Shown here piece after piece: positions 52,955-64,000 of a DNA stretch of 64,000 nt. The DNA lies in assembly GCA_023846275.1 (NCBI GenBank), contig CM043872.1, positions 11,835,170 through 11,899,169 on the forward strand, read 5' to 3'. Origin of the DNA: Vanilla planifolia. Its lineage: Eukaryota > Streptophyta > Magnoliopsida > Asparagales > Orchidaceae. A model generated the notes under the pieces. That model did no database searches and was not told the DNA's origin. It saw nothing but the letters and a program-made list of their open reading frames with translations. The stretch's first letter is position 1. Each line of letters begins with the position of its first letter. Both the position numbers and the translations under genes were made by a program.

Positions 52955-54688
52955 ATGGCAAGCATCACTTCTCTCCTTGGCTGTGCTAACCCATGCCGAA
53001 TCGCCACCGTTCCCTCCACCCCCACGAGATCATCGATCCAACCGCACTTCAAAACTCTCTGTTGCAGAGCAACAAACGACAAGAGCGAGAACAATCATCC
53101 GAGAGAATCCGTCGGCTCTCTTCCACGTCGAGACCTCCTCATTGGCCTTGGTGGCCTCTACGGCACAGCAACCGGCCTCGGTGCCAATCGGCTGGCCGTT
53201 GCCTCACCGATCCAAGCCCCCGACCTCACCAAGTGCGGCCCTGCAGATATCCCCTCCGGTGGCAAGCCCACCAACTGCTGCCCGCCCATCAGCTCGACCA
53301 TCGTGGACTTCACGCCGCCGCGCCATGAGCCGCTTCGTGTCCGCCCCCCCGCGCACCTCGTAGACGACGAGTATCTGGCAAAATATAAAAAGGCCGTGGA
53401 GCTCATGAAGGCCCTACCGGCAGACGACCCGCGCAACTTCACGCAGCAGGCCAACGTCCACTGCGCCTACTGCGACGGCGCATACGACCAGGTCGGGTTC
53501 CCCAACCTGGAGCTCCAAGTCCACAATTCATGGCTTTTCTTCCCTTTCCACCGTTTCTATCTCTACTTCCATGAGAGAATCCTCGGCAAACTCATAGGCG
53601 ACGACAACTTTGCAATTCCTTTCTGGAACTGGGACGCGCCGGACGGTATGCAGTTACCTGCCATCTACAATGAAAAGTCATCTTCACTCTACAACGAGCG
53701 TCGGGACCCCAAACACCTGCCGCCGACCATCGTCGACCTCGACAACACCACGAACTCGACGTTAACAAAGGACCAGCTTATCGAAGACAACCTAAAGATT
53801 ATGTATCGGCAGATGGTGTCTAACGGTAAGACCGCGGAGCTGTTTATGGGAGCCCCGTACCGAGCCGGGGACGAGCCCGGGCCCGGCTCCGGGTCCCTGG
53901 AATTGATTCCCCACGGCACGGTGCACATATGGACGGGCGACTCGCGGCAACCCAACAGAGAGGACATGGGCATATTCTACTCCGCAGCACGTGACCCTAT
54001 CTTCTTCGCACACCACTCCAACGTTGACCGGCTGTGGTCGGTGTGGAAGACACTCGGCGGAAAACGACGGGACTTTACAGACGGTGACTGGCTCGACACC
54101 ACCTTCCTCTTCTACGACGAGAACGCGCAGCTCGTGAGGGTGAGGGTGAGGGACTGCCTCAAGACGGAGACACTGGGTTACAAGTACCAGGAGCTGGATA
54201 TCCCGTGGATCAAGAGCCGACGGTCACCGAAAGCGGCGCCGAACAGATTGCTGACGAGAAAGCTGGAAGTCAGGGAGCCGGTGTTCCCCGTGACGCTTGA
54301 GAAACACGTGACGGCGACGGTGAAAAGGCCGAAGAAGGGAAGGAACAAGAGGGAGAAGGAGGAGGAGGAGGAGGTTCTCGTTGTGGAAGGGATCCAATTC
54401 GAGCGGAACTCGTACATAAAATTTGACGTGTTTATCAACTCGTCCGAGGTGGGAAGGTTGAGGCCGTCGGAAAGCGAGTTCGCAGGGAGCTTCGTCAATG
54501 TACCGCACAAGCATGGTCACAGCAAGAAGCATGCTACTCTGAAGACCAACCTGCGGCTTGGGATAACCGACCTTCTTGAGGAGCTCGGGGCCGAGGAAGA
54601 CGACAGCGTTAAGGTCACCCTTGTACCAAGGACCGAAAATAGCAACAAGGTGAAGGTTGCCGGGCTTCGTATTGAGTTCTCTTCCTAG
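52955..54688 (+). CDS. PPO: Polyphenol oxidase (catechol oxidase), plastid thylakoid lumen
   Basis: Type-3 copper enzyme that oxidises o-diphenols to quinones; it acts in the thylakoid lumen and in browning and defence. Single exon, 577 residues, as usual for the family. The Ser/Thr-rich N-terminus is a stroma-targeting peptide. R58-R59-D60, a hydrophobic stretch and AVA-S84 form a twin-arginine lumen signal, so the mature protein probably begins near S84. CuA ligands are H169, H190 and H199, with C173 in HCAYC forming the thioether to H190; CuB ligands are H320, H324 and H354, with gate F341. DWL is at 378-380, the tyrosine motif YKY near 409-411 and KFDV at 489-492. A Lys/Glu-rich stretch (457-473) links the domains. 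The ATG has G at +4 and directly starts the transit peptide. The gene is far richer in GC than its surroundings. Confidence 0.97.
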   Translation: MASITSLLGCANPCRIATVPSTPTRSSIQPHFKTLCCRATNDKSENNHPRESVGSLPRRDLLIGLGGLYGTATGLGANRLAVASPIQAPDLTKCGPADIPSGGKPTNCCPPISSTIVDFTPPRHEPLRVRPPAHLVDDEYLAKYKKAVELMKALPADDPRNFTQQANVHCAYCDGAYDQVGFPNLELQVHNSWLFFPFHRFYLYFHERILGKLIGDDNFAIPFWNWDAPDGMQLPAIYNEKSSSLYNERRDPKHLPPTIVDLDNTTNSTLTKDQLIEDNLKIMYRQMVSNGKTAELFMGAPYRAGDEPGPGSGSLELIPHGTVHIWTGDSRQPNREDMGIFYSAARDPIFFAHHSNVDRLWSVWKTLGGKRRDFTDGDWLDTTFLFYDENAQLVRVRVRDCLKTETLGYKYQELDIPWIKSRRSPKAAPNRLLTRKLEVREPVFPVTLEKHVTATVKRPKKGRNKREKEEEEEVLVVEGIQFERNSYIKFDVFINSSEVGRLRPSESEFAGSFVNVPHKHGHSKKHATLKTNLRLGITDLLEELGAEEDDSVKVTLVPRTENSNKVKVAGLRIEFSS

Positions 54689-55175
54689 TCTTTTAAAATG
54701 GCCAGTTTCTTTGTTGTCTTTTGTGACTCCAGAACTCATTTTATCTGTTTTCCCATCTCGTTAATCGTTACGCTTGTACAACAAATAAGCTCTCTGTAAT
54801 TGTGAAGGATTAGTCTTGACTACGTCAAGTCAAAGCCTGCTAGGTTGCTACTGGTCAATGTTTAACTAAATTTTATAATTTATATTTCTCACAAGTCATT
54901 TGTATTCCTAGGAGTCCACATACACCAAGATATTTTATTAGACAAGAATATTATCGTCGCTAACATAGAAGATGAATGGAGGAGAAAAAAATGAAATTTT
55001 GCTGGCCTGATTTATGGATTTTTTAAAGATTGATCCCTGTCGTTTTGGGAGAAATCTCCCTGAATGGAGTCTCAAACATCCTATTTAATGTAGTAGTTAA
55101 CAATAAAATTATAGAATGAGGCTACATCATGAAATTAAATAGAAAATTAGGTTGTTCCAATTTTGTTTGCATCGA
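54689..55175. other. PPO 3' flank
   Basis: Presumed 3' UTR and downstream sequence between the PPO stop and the copia element. An 'aataag' near 54784 could serve as a poly(A) signal. No gene. Confidence 0.5.
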
Positions 55176-55510
55176 TGGAAATAAAGTAAAATAAAATAGA
55201 TCTTGAATTGTAAACATCAAACTTGCACTCGAGAGTATTTGGGAGAAATTTGAAACTGACAATGAAAACCCTAAAGTGTAGAAGATAAAAGCGATGAATT
55301 TTTATTTCATTTATACATAACAACAAAGTAACACTTACATCTTTTATAAGCAACAAAAATAATTAATCCCTCCTTTTTGTTTTTAATTTAAAATTTAAAA
55401 GTACACATTTTCATAACACCTTTTCATAAGAAACAAAAACAACTAATCTCCCTTCTTTGTTGAAAATTTAAAATTTAAAATTTGTAACAAATACTTAAAG
55501 TTTGCTAACA
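55176..55510 (-). repeat. 3' LTR of the PPO-proximal copia fossil
   Basis: 335 bp, aligned by eye along its length with 59605-59912. It contains an extra 'cataacaccttttcata'-type local duplication absent from the 5' LTR. The purine tract 'gaaggagagtaa' adjoins its start. Confidence 0.85.
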
Positions 55511-58500
55511 TTACTCTCCTTCAAACTTGAAGTATCTTCAAGCCTAATTGATTTCGTAATTCTTCAAACTTCTTCACTCCAAGCGATTTAGTAAAAATAT
55601 TAACAACTTGTTCCTTAGTACTACAATGTACCAAACTTATAATCTCCTTGTTGACATGATTATGAAGAAAATGATACCTTATCTCGATATGCTTGCTTCT
55701 CCCACGTTGAACGAAATTTTTTTGGTAATTTGATGGCTGACATATTGTCAATAAAGATAGTTGTTGGCTCTTCTTGTTGATAATGTAACTCATACAGTAA
55801 ATTTTGTTACTAAATCACTTCACAAACTGTTGATGAAGCTACAATATATTCTATTTCACAAGATCAAAGAGCAATGACATCTTGTTTAGTTGATCTCCAC
55901 ATAAATACTGATAAACTTAAAAAAAAATAATAACCAGTTGTTCTCTTTTTTTTTATCTATATCACATCCCCAATCACTGTCAAAGTAGTCATATAAATCT
56001 GTCCCACTTCGGTTAGTAAAATACAAATCATAATCAAGTATTCTATTAATATACCTTAGTATTCTTTTTGCAACAATCTAATGTTTTTTTTTTTGGACTT
56101 TTTATATATTGACTAATGAGTCTAATAGAATATAGAATATCATTTCTTTTGATAGTGAGATAAAAAAGACTATCAATAAGGCTTTTGAATAAAGTAGAGT
56201 CAATATCTTTTCCTTCTCCATCTTTACTTATTTTTATTCTCACATTAAGTGGTATTGCTACTGATTTGTAATCTTCATTCAAAACTTCTTTAGAAGTTCA
56301 ATAACATATCTTCTTTGAGATATTTGGATTACATTTATCATTTGTTTCACTTCTAAGCCAAGAAAGTATGACATTTTACCATTATCTATCATGTCAAAAT
56401 TCATGCTACATAGTTCTTTTGAATTTTTGAAATAATTCAAAAGAATTTCCTGTATAAAGTACATCATCTACATAAAGATAAATTATAAGAATATCATTAT
56501 TAGTTGTCTTACTATAAAGTGCATATTCAAATGGGTATTTTTGGAATCCTTGTTGTTGAAGATATCCATCAATCTTGGTATACCATGCTCTTAGTACTTG
56601 TTTCAGTTCATATAAAGCCTTCTTCAAATGATACACTTTATGTGGATCACTCATACTTTTGTAACCTTCAGGTTGATCAATATATATTTTTTCTTCTAAA
56701 ATTCTATTCAAAAATATAGATTTAACATCAACTTGGTATACATTTCATCCATGATGCACTGTAAGTACTAAAATCAATTTCATTGTATCAAATTGAGTAA
56801 CTGAAGCAAGTATCTCGGTGTAGCATATACCATATTTTTGCTTAAAGCATTTTACCAAAAGTCTTGCCTTGTATCTATCCACTGTTCCATCTGCTTTATG
56901 GTTGATCTTGTAAACCCATTTCACTCTTATGAATTTCTTTTGAGGAGAGAGATCAACTAACTTCCATGTATTATTATTTTCTATAGATGCTATTTTTTCA
57001 TCCATAGCCTTTTGCCAATTTATATCTTGTATTATTTCATCAAAAAAATGGGTTCATTATCAATAAAATAATAGAATAAGTTAGAATGCTCAATAATTTG
57101 CTTATATATCTCTTGTAGAATTTTCATTTTTCTGCTTGAGTTAATAGAATATGTTGTCTTTTACATAATAGTTATTTTTGAAGGAGAACTTATTGAACAA
57201 TTCAAATCATGTGTTTGTTGATTTTGAATTTCTTCTTCCTACCCAAGTGTGGTCATTTTATCATCTTTCTCTTCTTTCCACTTCCAAGTATCTTCTTCTA
57301 CAAACATAACATCATGACTAATAATCATCTTTTTGGTTAAAGAATTGCAAAGTTTGTAGGCTTTTGACTTCTCACTATACCTAATGAATATGTATTTTTC
57401 ACCTTTATCATTTAATTTCTTCCTTAATGCATTAAGTACCTGTGCATATGCAATACAACCAAAAATATAAAAATAAGAAACACTTGGTGTATATCCAGTC
57501 CAAGCTTCTTGTGGAGTCATATAAAGCACAACCTTAGTAGAACAATGATTCAACAAATAAGTTAAATATGCAACTATTTTTGCCTAAAATTCTTTTGTCA
57601 TATTCCTCTCTCTCATCATTATCCTTATCATCTTAAGGATAATATGATTTCTTTGTTTAGCCACTCTATTTTGTTGTAGAGTATAACTTATGGTGAGTTG
57701 ATGTCGTATATCTTCTTGCTTACATAATTGAATAAAGTCATTTAATGTATTCTCACCACCTCTATCAGATCTAAAACTTTGAATGAATAGCCCACTCTCT
57801 TTTTTAACCTTCCATTTGAACTCTTTAAATAAATAGGTAGTAACAATTTATATTAAATAAAATATGTCTATATTTTTTTACTAAAATTATCTATGAAAAT
57901 AATAAAATACTTATTACCTCCATTAGATAATGATACAAATGGATCACAAATATATATATGAATAAGCTGTAATGGTCTTTTAGCTCTCCAAGTATTATTC
58001 TTTTGAAATGGTAGACGATGTTACTTTCCAAGTATACAAGCTTTACATATATGATTTGGATCATCCAATAAAGGAAGGCCTTTCATCATTCCTTTTTTTG
58101 CCAATAATTTCAAGCCTCCAAAGCTAAGGAGACAGTACCTTAGACGCCATTTCAAAGAATCATTTGAAAGATTTCCAAGATAACAAACTTCACTTGTTGA
58201 CTTTAATTGAAGAGGAAACATATGATTTGTCGACATCTTCACTTTAGTGATATTCCTTCCTTTTGAATCTTGCAAAAGAAGATAACCATTCTTCATGTGT
58301 ATAATATATCCTTTCTTAATCAATTGTCCAAGGTTTAGAATATTACTTTTCATATAAGGAATAAAATATATATCTAAAATAATAATTAGAAACCCATTCT
58401 CTTTGTAAAGTTTTATATTATGTTTGCTTTCAACTTTCATCTTTGATAAGTCTCCAAGACTCACACTTGCTTGCATATTTTCAATTGAATCAAATAGATG

Positions 58501-59585
58501 TCTTTTCCACACATATGGTTGCTTGCTCTTGAGTCAAGAAACATACATCTCTTTTGTTGCCTTCTTTTTTAGTCAATAATGATATTGACTCTTCTTGTGA
58601 TATTTCAGTATAGTTTGATTGATTATTCTTATGCCAACAATGAGAAGTATAATGACAAAACTTATGACAATTGTAACATTCAATATTTCTTCATTGTCTT
58701 CGACCTTGAGAAGTATTATTTCTTCTATGCCCATGTTGATGGTAAGATTGATTAAATTTCTGTTGAGATCTGTTTTGGAAACGACCTCTTCCACACCGTC
58801 GATATAAACCTCGTTCTCTTCCCCTTGAATTTGAATTCTCTTTCTTCAAGGTATTGCCTTCTTTCAAATTCAGTTTTGATTCTAATGCTTGATCAATAGG
58901 TGTAACTTCAACCCTTTTCTTTAGTCGTTGCTCATGACTTGTAAAGAACCCATTAGCTCTTCAATAGATAATTTACCTATATCTTTAGATTCTTAAATTT
59001 CTATTACCACATGCTCAAACATAAGAGTTAAAGAATGAAGTACCTTTTCAATCACACGTACATTGTCAATTTGTTTTCAATTTCTCTTCTTCAAATTTAC
59101 AATAGTAATCAAGCGTGAGAATAATCTGAGAAGTCTCATTTTCATTCATTTTTTACTGCTCAAAATCACCCTTAAGCATTTGAAGACGTACATGCTTCAC
59201 ACGTTCAACACCTTTGAAGATTGTATTGAGTTTATTCTAAACTTCTTTGCTTGTAGTCGCTTCTGTAACTTTTTCAAAAGTGGCTTCATCAAGCCCTTGA
59301 TAAATCAAGAATAATACTTTTTTGTCTTTTTTTAATTTTCTTTTAATAGTTTCTTCTCTGCTTCAATAGCATCTGATTCATCAAACCTATCATTAATAAT
59401 CTCTCAAAGGTTTTACGAGCCAAGAAGGACTTTAAATTGAATGCACCAATTATCATAATTGTTGTTCGTCAATCTAGGAATGGTTTGTTGCACAATTTTG
59501 TACATTTTAAATAAAAACACAATTTCAAAAAAAAATTATGCCCTTCTACCTTCGACGCTACATCGTTTGATCTTCTTCTTCTTCA

Positions 59586-59598
59586 AGCTCTGATACCA
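59586..59598 (-). other. Primer-binding site of the copia fossil
   Basis: TGGTATCAGAGCT on the minus strand, the usual plant copia site complementary to the 3' end of initiator tRNA-Met. Confidence 0.85.
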
Positions 59599-59604
59599 CT
59601 TTGG

Positions 59605-59912
59605 TGGAAATAAAGTCAAATAAAATAGATATTGAATTGCAAACAACAAACTTACATTCAAAAGAGTTTGGGAGAAATTTGAAAATGGCAACAAAAACCC
59701 TCTAGTGCGAGAAGACAAAAGCAATGAATTTTTATTTCATTTATAAATAATAACAAAGCAACACTTATACCTTTTATAAACAAAAAATTAACTAATCCCC
59801 CTTTTTTATTTCTAATTTAAAATTTAAAAGTACACCTTTTCATAAGAAACAAAAACAACTAATCCCCTCTTTTTATTTAAAATTTGTAACAAACACTTAA
59901 AGTTTGCTAACA
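59605..59912 (-). repeat. 5' LTR of the PPO-proximal copia fossil
   Basis: 308 bp, bounded by TG...CA on the minus strand and followed after six bases by the primer-binding site. Confidence 0.85.
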
Positions 59913-62900
59913 CGCATGTATCATTGATTCTGTTTAATTAACACATTGGAAAAAATATAATATTATTGGATATATTTATGAAAAGTTGTATGCTATTTCA
60001 AGCGAGAGGTGTAGGATTTCATTAGAAAATATGTCCCCTTAATGAAACTACCATTATGCTTAAAGACTTTTGGATCCCCTTGCACGATTTTCTCCATCTC
60101 ATAAACAATATCCTTGGTGAAGTTTGAGATCCTTTCACAATTAAGGACAACAACAATATATGTTAAGTACTACCATAGTTTTTAAGTAAATCTGAACAAG
60201 ATCTTTCGAACGATATAGGTATGAATATGCATTTGTTTGACTTGTAATTTGCAATTATTGTCAAAACACTGCTCCTTTCAAAGGATGTTGTTTGAGCTAG
60301 CTGAATTTGATTAGTTCTAAAATTCTAATGAGTATTTAAATAGTCTTATCAATTATTAATAATTACACAACTATTTTTACCAACTAACCCCATCTTAGTT
60401 TCCAACATCTTGGCAATCCTTAATAGGATCCACTCAATGCATGCCTTTGTGAACTCATATATCTCCACCTACTACATGCTCTATGTTCACTTACTCCCAA
60501 TATCAAAAGTTCTAAGGAAATAGCTACTGCACTTCACTAATCTCAAACTTTTCACGTCGTCAAATATTCATCCTAACACCCTTGTAAACCATAGCCACTC
60601 TTATCACTAGACATAGTTGTTTACTCTCTAATCTCTATCTTTAATGTCCTCAACCTCAAATAATATTGGCCACATCAGTCAAGGATGAGAGGAAAGAAAC
60701 CATCGTGCTTGATTGATTGATCGGTCTTGAAACAGCTTTACACTCTCTCCATCATGACTACCCCCTTTAGAGCCATAGACACATTTTATTGCCCACTTAT
60801 TATAAAGTCTTTAGCATATGTTGATATAAATTATAAATTCACAAGAATATTAGTTGAATCTTACTTTTATTTGTAATTTAGGAGGTGATATTATAGAATA
60901 AAGCAAACATAAAATAAAGAACAAACTCAAGATCCTCACAAGCTAAGGATTATCATCCTTGACCATTAATCTTTCAAGATAAAGTGTGATGCAGGACAGA
61001 TTATATCATAATGAATATTAAGTTGATCTTGTAAATCATGTTTATCATTTATTTATTCTATCATATTTTTATTTTATGATGAATTATAATAAGTTATATA
61101 TTTAAGGGTCTCATGATATTTTTATCATTTTTTATTTATTTTATTATCTTTATATATTTTTATAAGAAATGTTATTTTTTTATTTTATTTTTAAATTTAT
61201 CTTTAGAATTATAATTTATTTAAAATCTTACTATGGAATGATAAAGAAGATATCTTTTAACTTGGTATTTTATTTTTGGAAATTATAGTTTCCTTTTTAT
61301 GCATGCATGCACAATCCTAAGTTACAAAATCAAGATTTGGGTTGCTATTTAAAGATATCAAAATGGTGATTATAATTTATCTCCATCATCATCTCCTTCG
61401 TTAAAGAGGGAAGAGATTAAAGTAAAATGCATTTAGAAAGAACTATAGAATAAAAGAAACCCTTGAACTATTATTAAAAAAGAAACATATGAGTCCATTG
61501 TTGGAGGAACCTCTTAGTGTTTTTAAAGAATCCATTGATGTAGTTTTGAAGAATAAATTTATGGCATCCATCAGAGGTTTCTCTTCCCCAGTAAGGATTG
61601 AAGTTATTATTTGTATTTAAGTTCAATATTATGTTCTTAATGAAGCTAAATTGTAATATAAGATATAAGAGGCATGTGGATAAAAATGAAATTTTTAAAT
61701 AAAGAAGTTTGTACTTAAGCATAAAGCTTTAATAAAAAAATGAATTTTTAAGGAATCATATAAGTACAATGAGTTTATCACACAAGGGTGATTATTATCT
61801 AAAGTTGGGAATAAAAGTGCAAATCAAATATTACAAGGTATCAGTTTTGTACGTGTATCATATATTCTTCAAGAATTAAGTTTCCAACAACACCATATGA
61901 GTACGAAGCCTTTCTGGATGAGTAGGCAATTATTCCTTCTTAGAGTTTATCATATGTATAAGCTTAGTAGTGGTTGGACTTGTGCAATTACAATATCACA
62001 TTGGTACAATCTTATCATGATATTATAAGTCTTGTTATATGCAAAGTAGTTCTTATATGATCACCAAGTTTTTATTTTGTGATGTTCATATTTGTTATAA
62101 TGTACAGTATAAAATAAAATATCATAACTGTGTAATTTTTTTCACAGGTCAAATAATCTAATTAACTCAGGATAAAAATATGCTCAATATGCTATACAAA
62201 TATGATGTACTTATTATATGAGTTTAATAGTCATCAAATTAGACTTTTATCGAAGTTCTATATTGTCATAGAAAGGTGATCTGGGTATAACACTTATATG
62301 ATTCACTTTTACATAAGACTTAGAATAAATTTTATATAAAATTATGATATTATTATAATAATCTTATCATATATGTGTGACTATTCTTTTAAACTAAGAT
62401 TAGAAAAATTACTACATTACTGCACATCAAATTGTTCATATACGATCACATCTTACATTTTTTTTTCTAAGAGCTCAGTTCTTTGTGAGAATAAATTATG
62501 TACAATGGTGATCTTTTATCATACATATATGATTTATTTAAATAATAAAAATAAATTATATTATACTAATATGATCTATATGATTATCTTATATAATATA
62601 TATAAAACTTAAATATTATACTATTAATTTGCATTATATGATATGGGAACTATCTTAGATTTGTACAATAAGTCATCTTTGATTCAATAAACTAATTGTG
62701 TTATTGGATCATTAAAATGATTCTAATTTCCATTCTTATCTTCATGATATAATGGTTTCAATGTAATAATATGATACATTACCAAAACCTATAATGTTTA
62801 GTTGAGGAGTCTAAAAAATGTAATTATAGTCAATGCAAATTCTTTATTTACATCCAACTTATACATATATAAAGGATAAAAAAATAAAAACGGAGTTGAA

Positions 62901-64000
62901 AACTAATTATAAAATTATTTTAAAAGATAAAACTTAATGATTTACTTGAATATGGCATGTCCCAAGTCTAAGAAGGAATCATTACATCTATTTTACTTTC
63001 ATCTACAGTATATTACATTAGGATTCACATTGTATGGTAATATTTCTCACATCATCTAGTTATTATGCAACTTTGCCTTGAGGATCAAGGTATGAGTATT
63101 TATAGAAATTACATTCAAGTGCTAGATAGTTTGTTTTAGTTATTGAGACTAAACCAAGTAGTTAGGTTGTGTGTGACCAAATGAGGCAAATTATTTTAAG
63201 CTTGATGGAGTTTGTTGATTAATGCATGATTAAAATATCTATTAGGTTGGTGGCATACACATTATTGGTAAAAAAAGATTGGTTAGTTGAATCTTGGTTG
63301 GGTCAATTAGGAGTGGATGTAAGCCAAGCATTTATGTCAAACTACTTAAAATTATTGTATGCTTTATTATTTACTCTTGCATATCTTTATTTAATTTATA
63401 ATTAATCACAAAATATTTTAAAAAACCAAGAGATGTTTATAAGAATCAAAATTACTTGAATAGAGTATTTTATAAATAATAATAACTTGGCTTAAGGTAT
63501 AAATCTTAAAACTTACATAAAATTTTATATTGTTAGATTAACTTTGAGGTTGAAGAAACTTTGTCTTCTACTATAAGAAATCACAAATAAAGTTACAATT
63601 CATACCCCCACATCCCCCTCATTAAGGTTACCAAGTCTCTTTTAGTTGGCATCAAAGAAAGGTTATATTAAGGGGAAAAATTCCTAGAAGAATATCATAG
63701 CATACCCTCAATTTTGTTGCATGTAAATTGTTCCTATAGATTGTCATTCTTTATTTGTGGTGAACATTATTCTATTTGGAGAAATACTTTTAAAATTTTT
63801 ATTCAAAAAGTTGATTATGTTTTATAAGATTTTTTGTCCATCCTTTCACTATACCTCAAGATAACAATGATAGATCAAGAACAATGATACAATTGAATGC
63901 AACAAGATAGACATATTTATTCTATACTTTGCCTTAATAAATTGGTATAAAAATATACACTTTCTTAACTTGTTTTGAGACAATGTAGGAACTAGATAAG
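59913..64000. other. AT-rich intergenic DNA, no gene seen
   Basis: No recognisable gene. 63270-63640 has the texture of a copia LTR end ('gtggatgtaagcc' followed by 'aattcataccccca'-like text), distantly like family L, but is too diverged to call. A coding-like minus stretch near 60010-60140 and another near 60640-60800 have no recognised family content. Confidence 0.45.

Larger units (their letters stand above)
55176..59912 (-). mobile_element. Old copia LTR retrotransposon, broken, with both LTRs
   Basis: A 4.7 kb fossil. The 5' LTR is 59605-59912 and the 3' LTR 55176-55510; both begin TGTTAGC and end TTTCCA on the minus strand. A primer-binding site (TGGTATCAGAGCT, matching initiator tRNA-Met type) lies at 59586-59598 and a purine tract beside 55511. 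Coding remnants follow copia order: gag with zinc knuckle (about 58600-59500), protease and pre-integrase (58021-58560), integrase (57240-58000), reverse transcriptase with YVDD (about 56280-57000), and RNase H ending with an 'NIFTKSL' motif (55520-55800). It carries many breaks and the LTRs are clearly diverged, so it is old. No perfect target-site duplication was seen. Confidence 0.9.

Noticed and set aside
52704-53363. Open frame of 219 codons overlapping the PPO start
   Set aside because: It is an out-of-frame reading of the GC-rich PPO 5' region, starts before the TATA box and shows no family sequence.
54224-54739. 171-codon minus frame opposite PPO
   Set aside because: Antisense shadow of the GC-rich PPO gene; GC-rich third positions leave the opposite frame open.
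60010-60800. Short coding-like stretches on the minus strand
   Set aside because: About 40-50 codons each, interrupted between and without recognised family content.

Overview
This is nuclear DNA from a flowering plant. It has three intact protein-coding genes of clear plant families, spliceosomal introns with GT/AG borders, and a background of very AT-rich, transposon-derived sequence. The sharp contrast between a GC-rich intronless polyphenol oxidase gene and its AT-rich surroundings would fit a monocot, but that is an inference. No CRISPR, operon or other bacterial feature is present.

Layout. 1-5.7 kb: AT-rich DNA with fragments of a copia-type LTR family. 6.0-14.3 kb (+): an 11-exon GT31 beta-1,3-galactosyltransferase of 407 residues, whose 5.2 kb intron 7 is almost entirely an old copia element lying in sense. 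14.3-27 kb: gene-free, with more LTR relics and one clean 2.1 kb solo LTR (23124-25234, duplicated AATAG on both sides) that is GC-rich inside and carries three tandem hairpins. 27.2-38.6 kb (-): an ATG8 autophagy gene, with a 360 nt CDS in five exons spread over 11 kb; its introns hold microsatellites, a 21-bp minisatellite, a probable tRNA-derived SINE and two tandem duplications. 38.8-52.8 kb: gene-free; it holds a 0.6 kb inverted repeat and a tandem duplication of a roughly 3.8 kb unit, the first copy of which was split by a 1.77 kb solo LTR. 52.96-54.69 kb (+): an intronless plastid polyphenol oxidase of 577 residues with its own TATA box. 55.2-59.9 kb (-): an old, broken copia element with both LTRs, primer-binding site and polypurine tract recognisable. 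59.9-64 kb: AT-rich DNA without a recognisable gene.

The three genes are not functionally linked. One glycosylates cell-wall proteoglycans in the Golgi, one conjugates to lipid on autophagosomes, and one oxidises phenols in the plastid. The exon models were built by hand from splice borders, reading phase and family sequence; all junctions keep phase and the totals are exact codon multiples (1224 nt and 360 nt). I did not find a convincing undescribed gene system. The most unusual structure is the three-hairpin array in the solo LTR, in which the outer stem shows a paired base change between copies and two of the copies have a cUUCGg-type loop.
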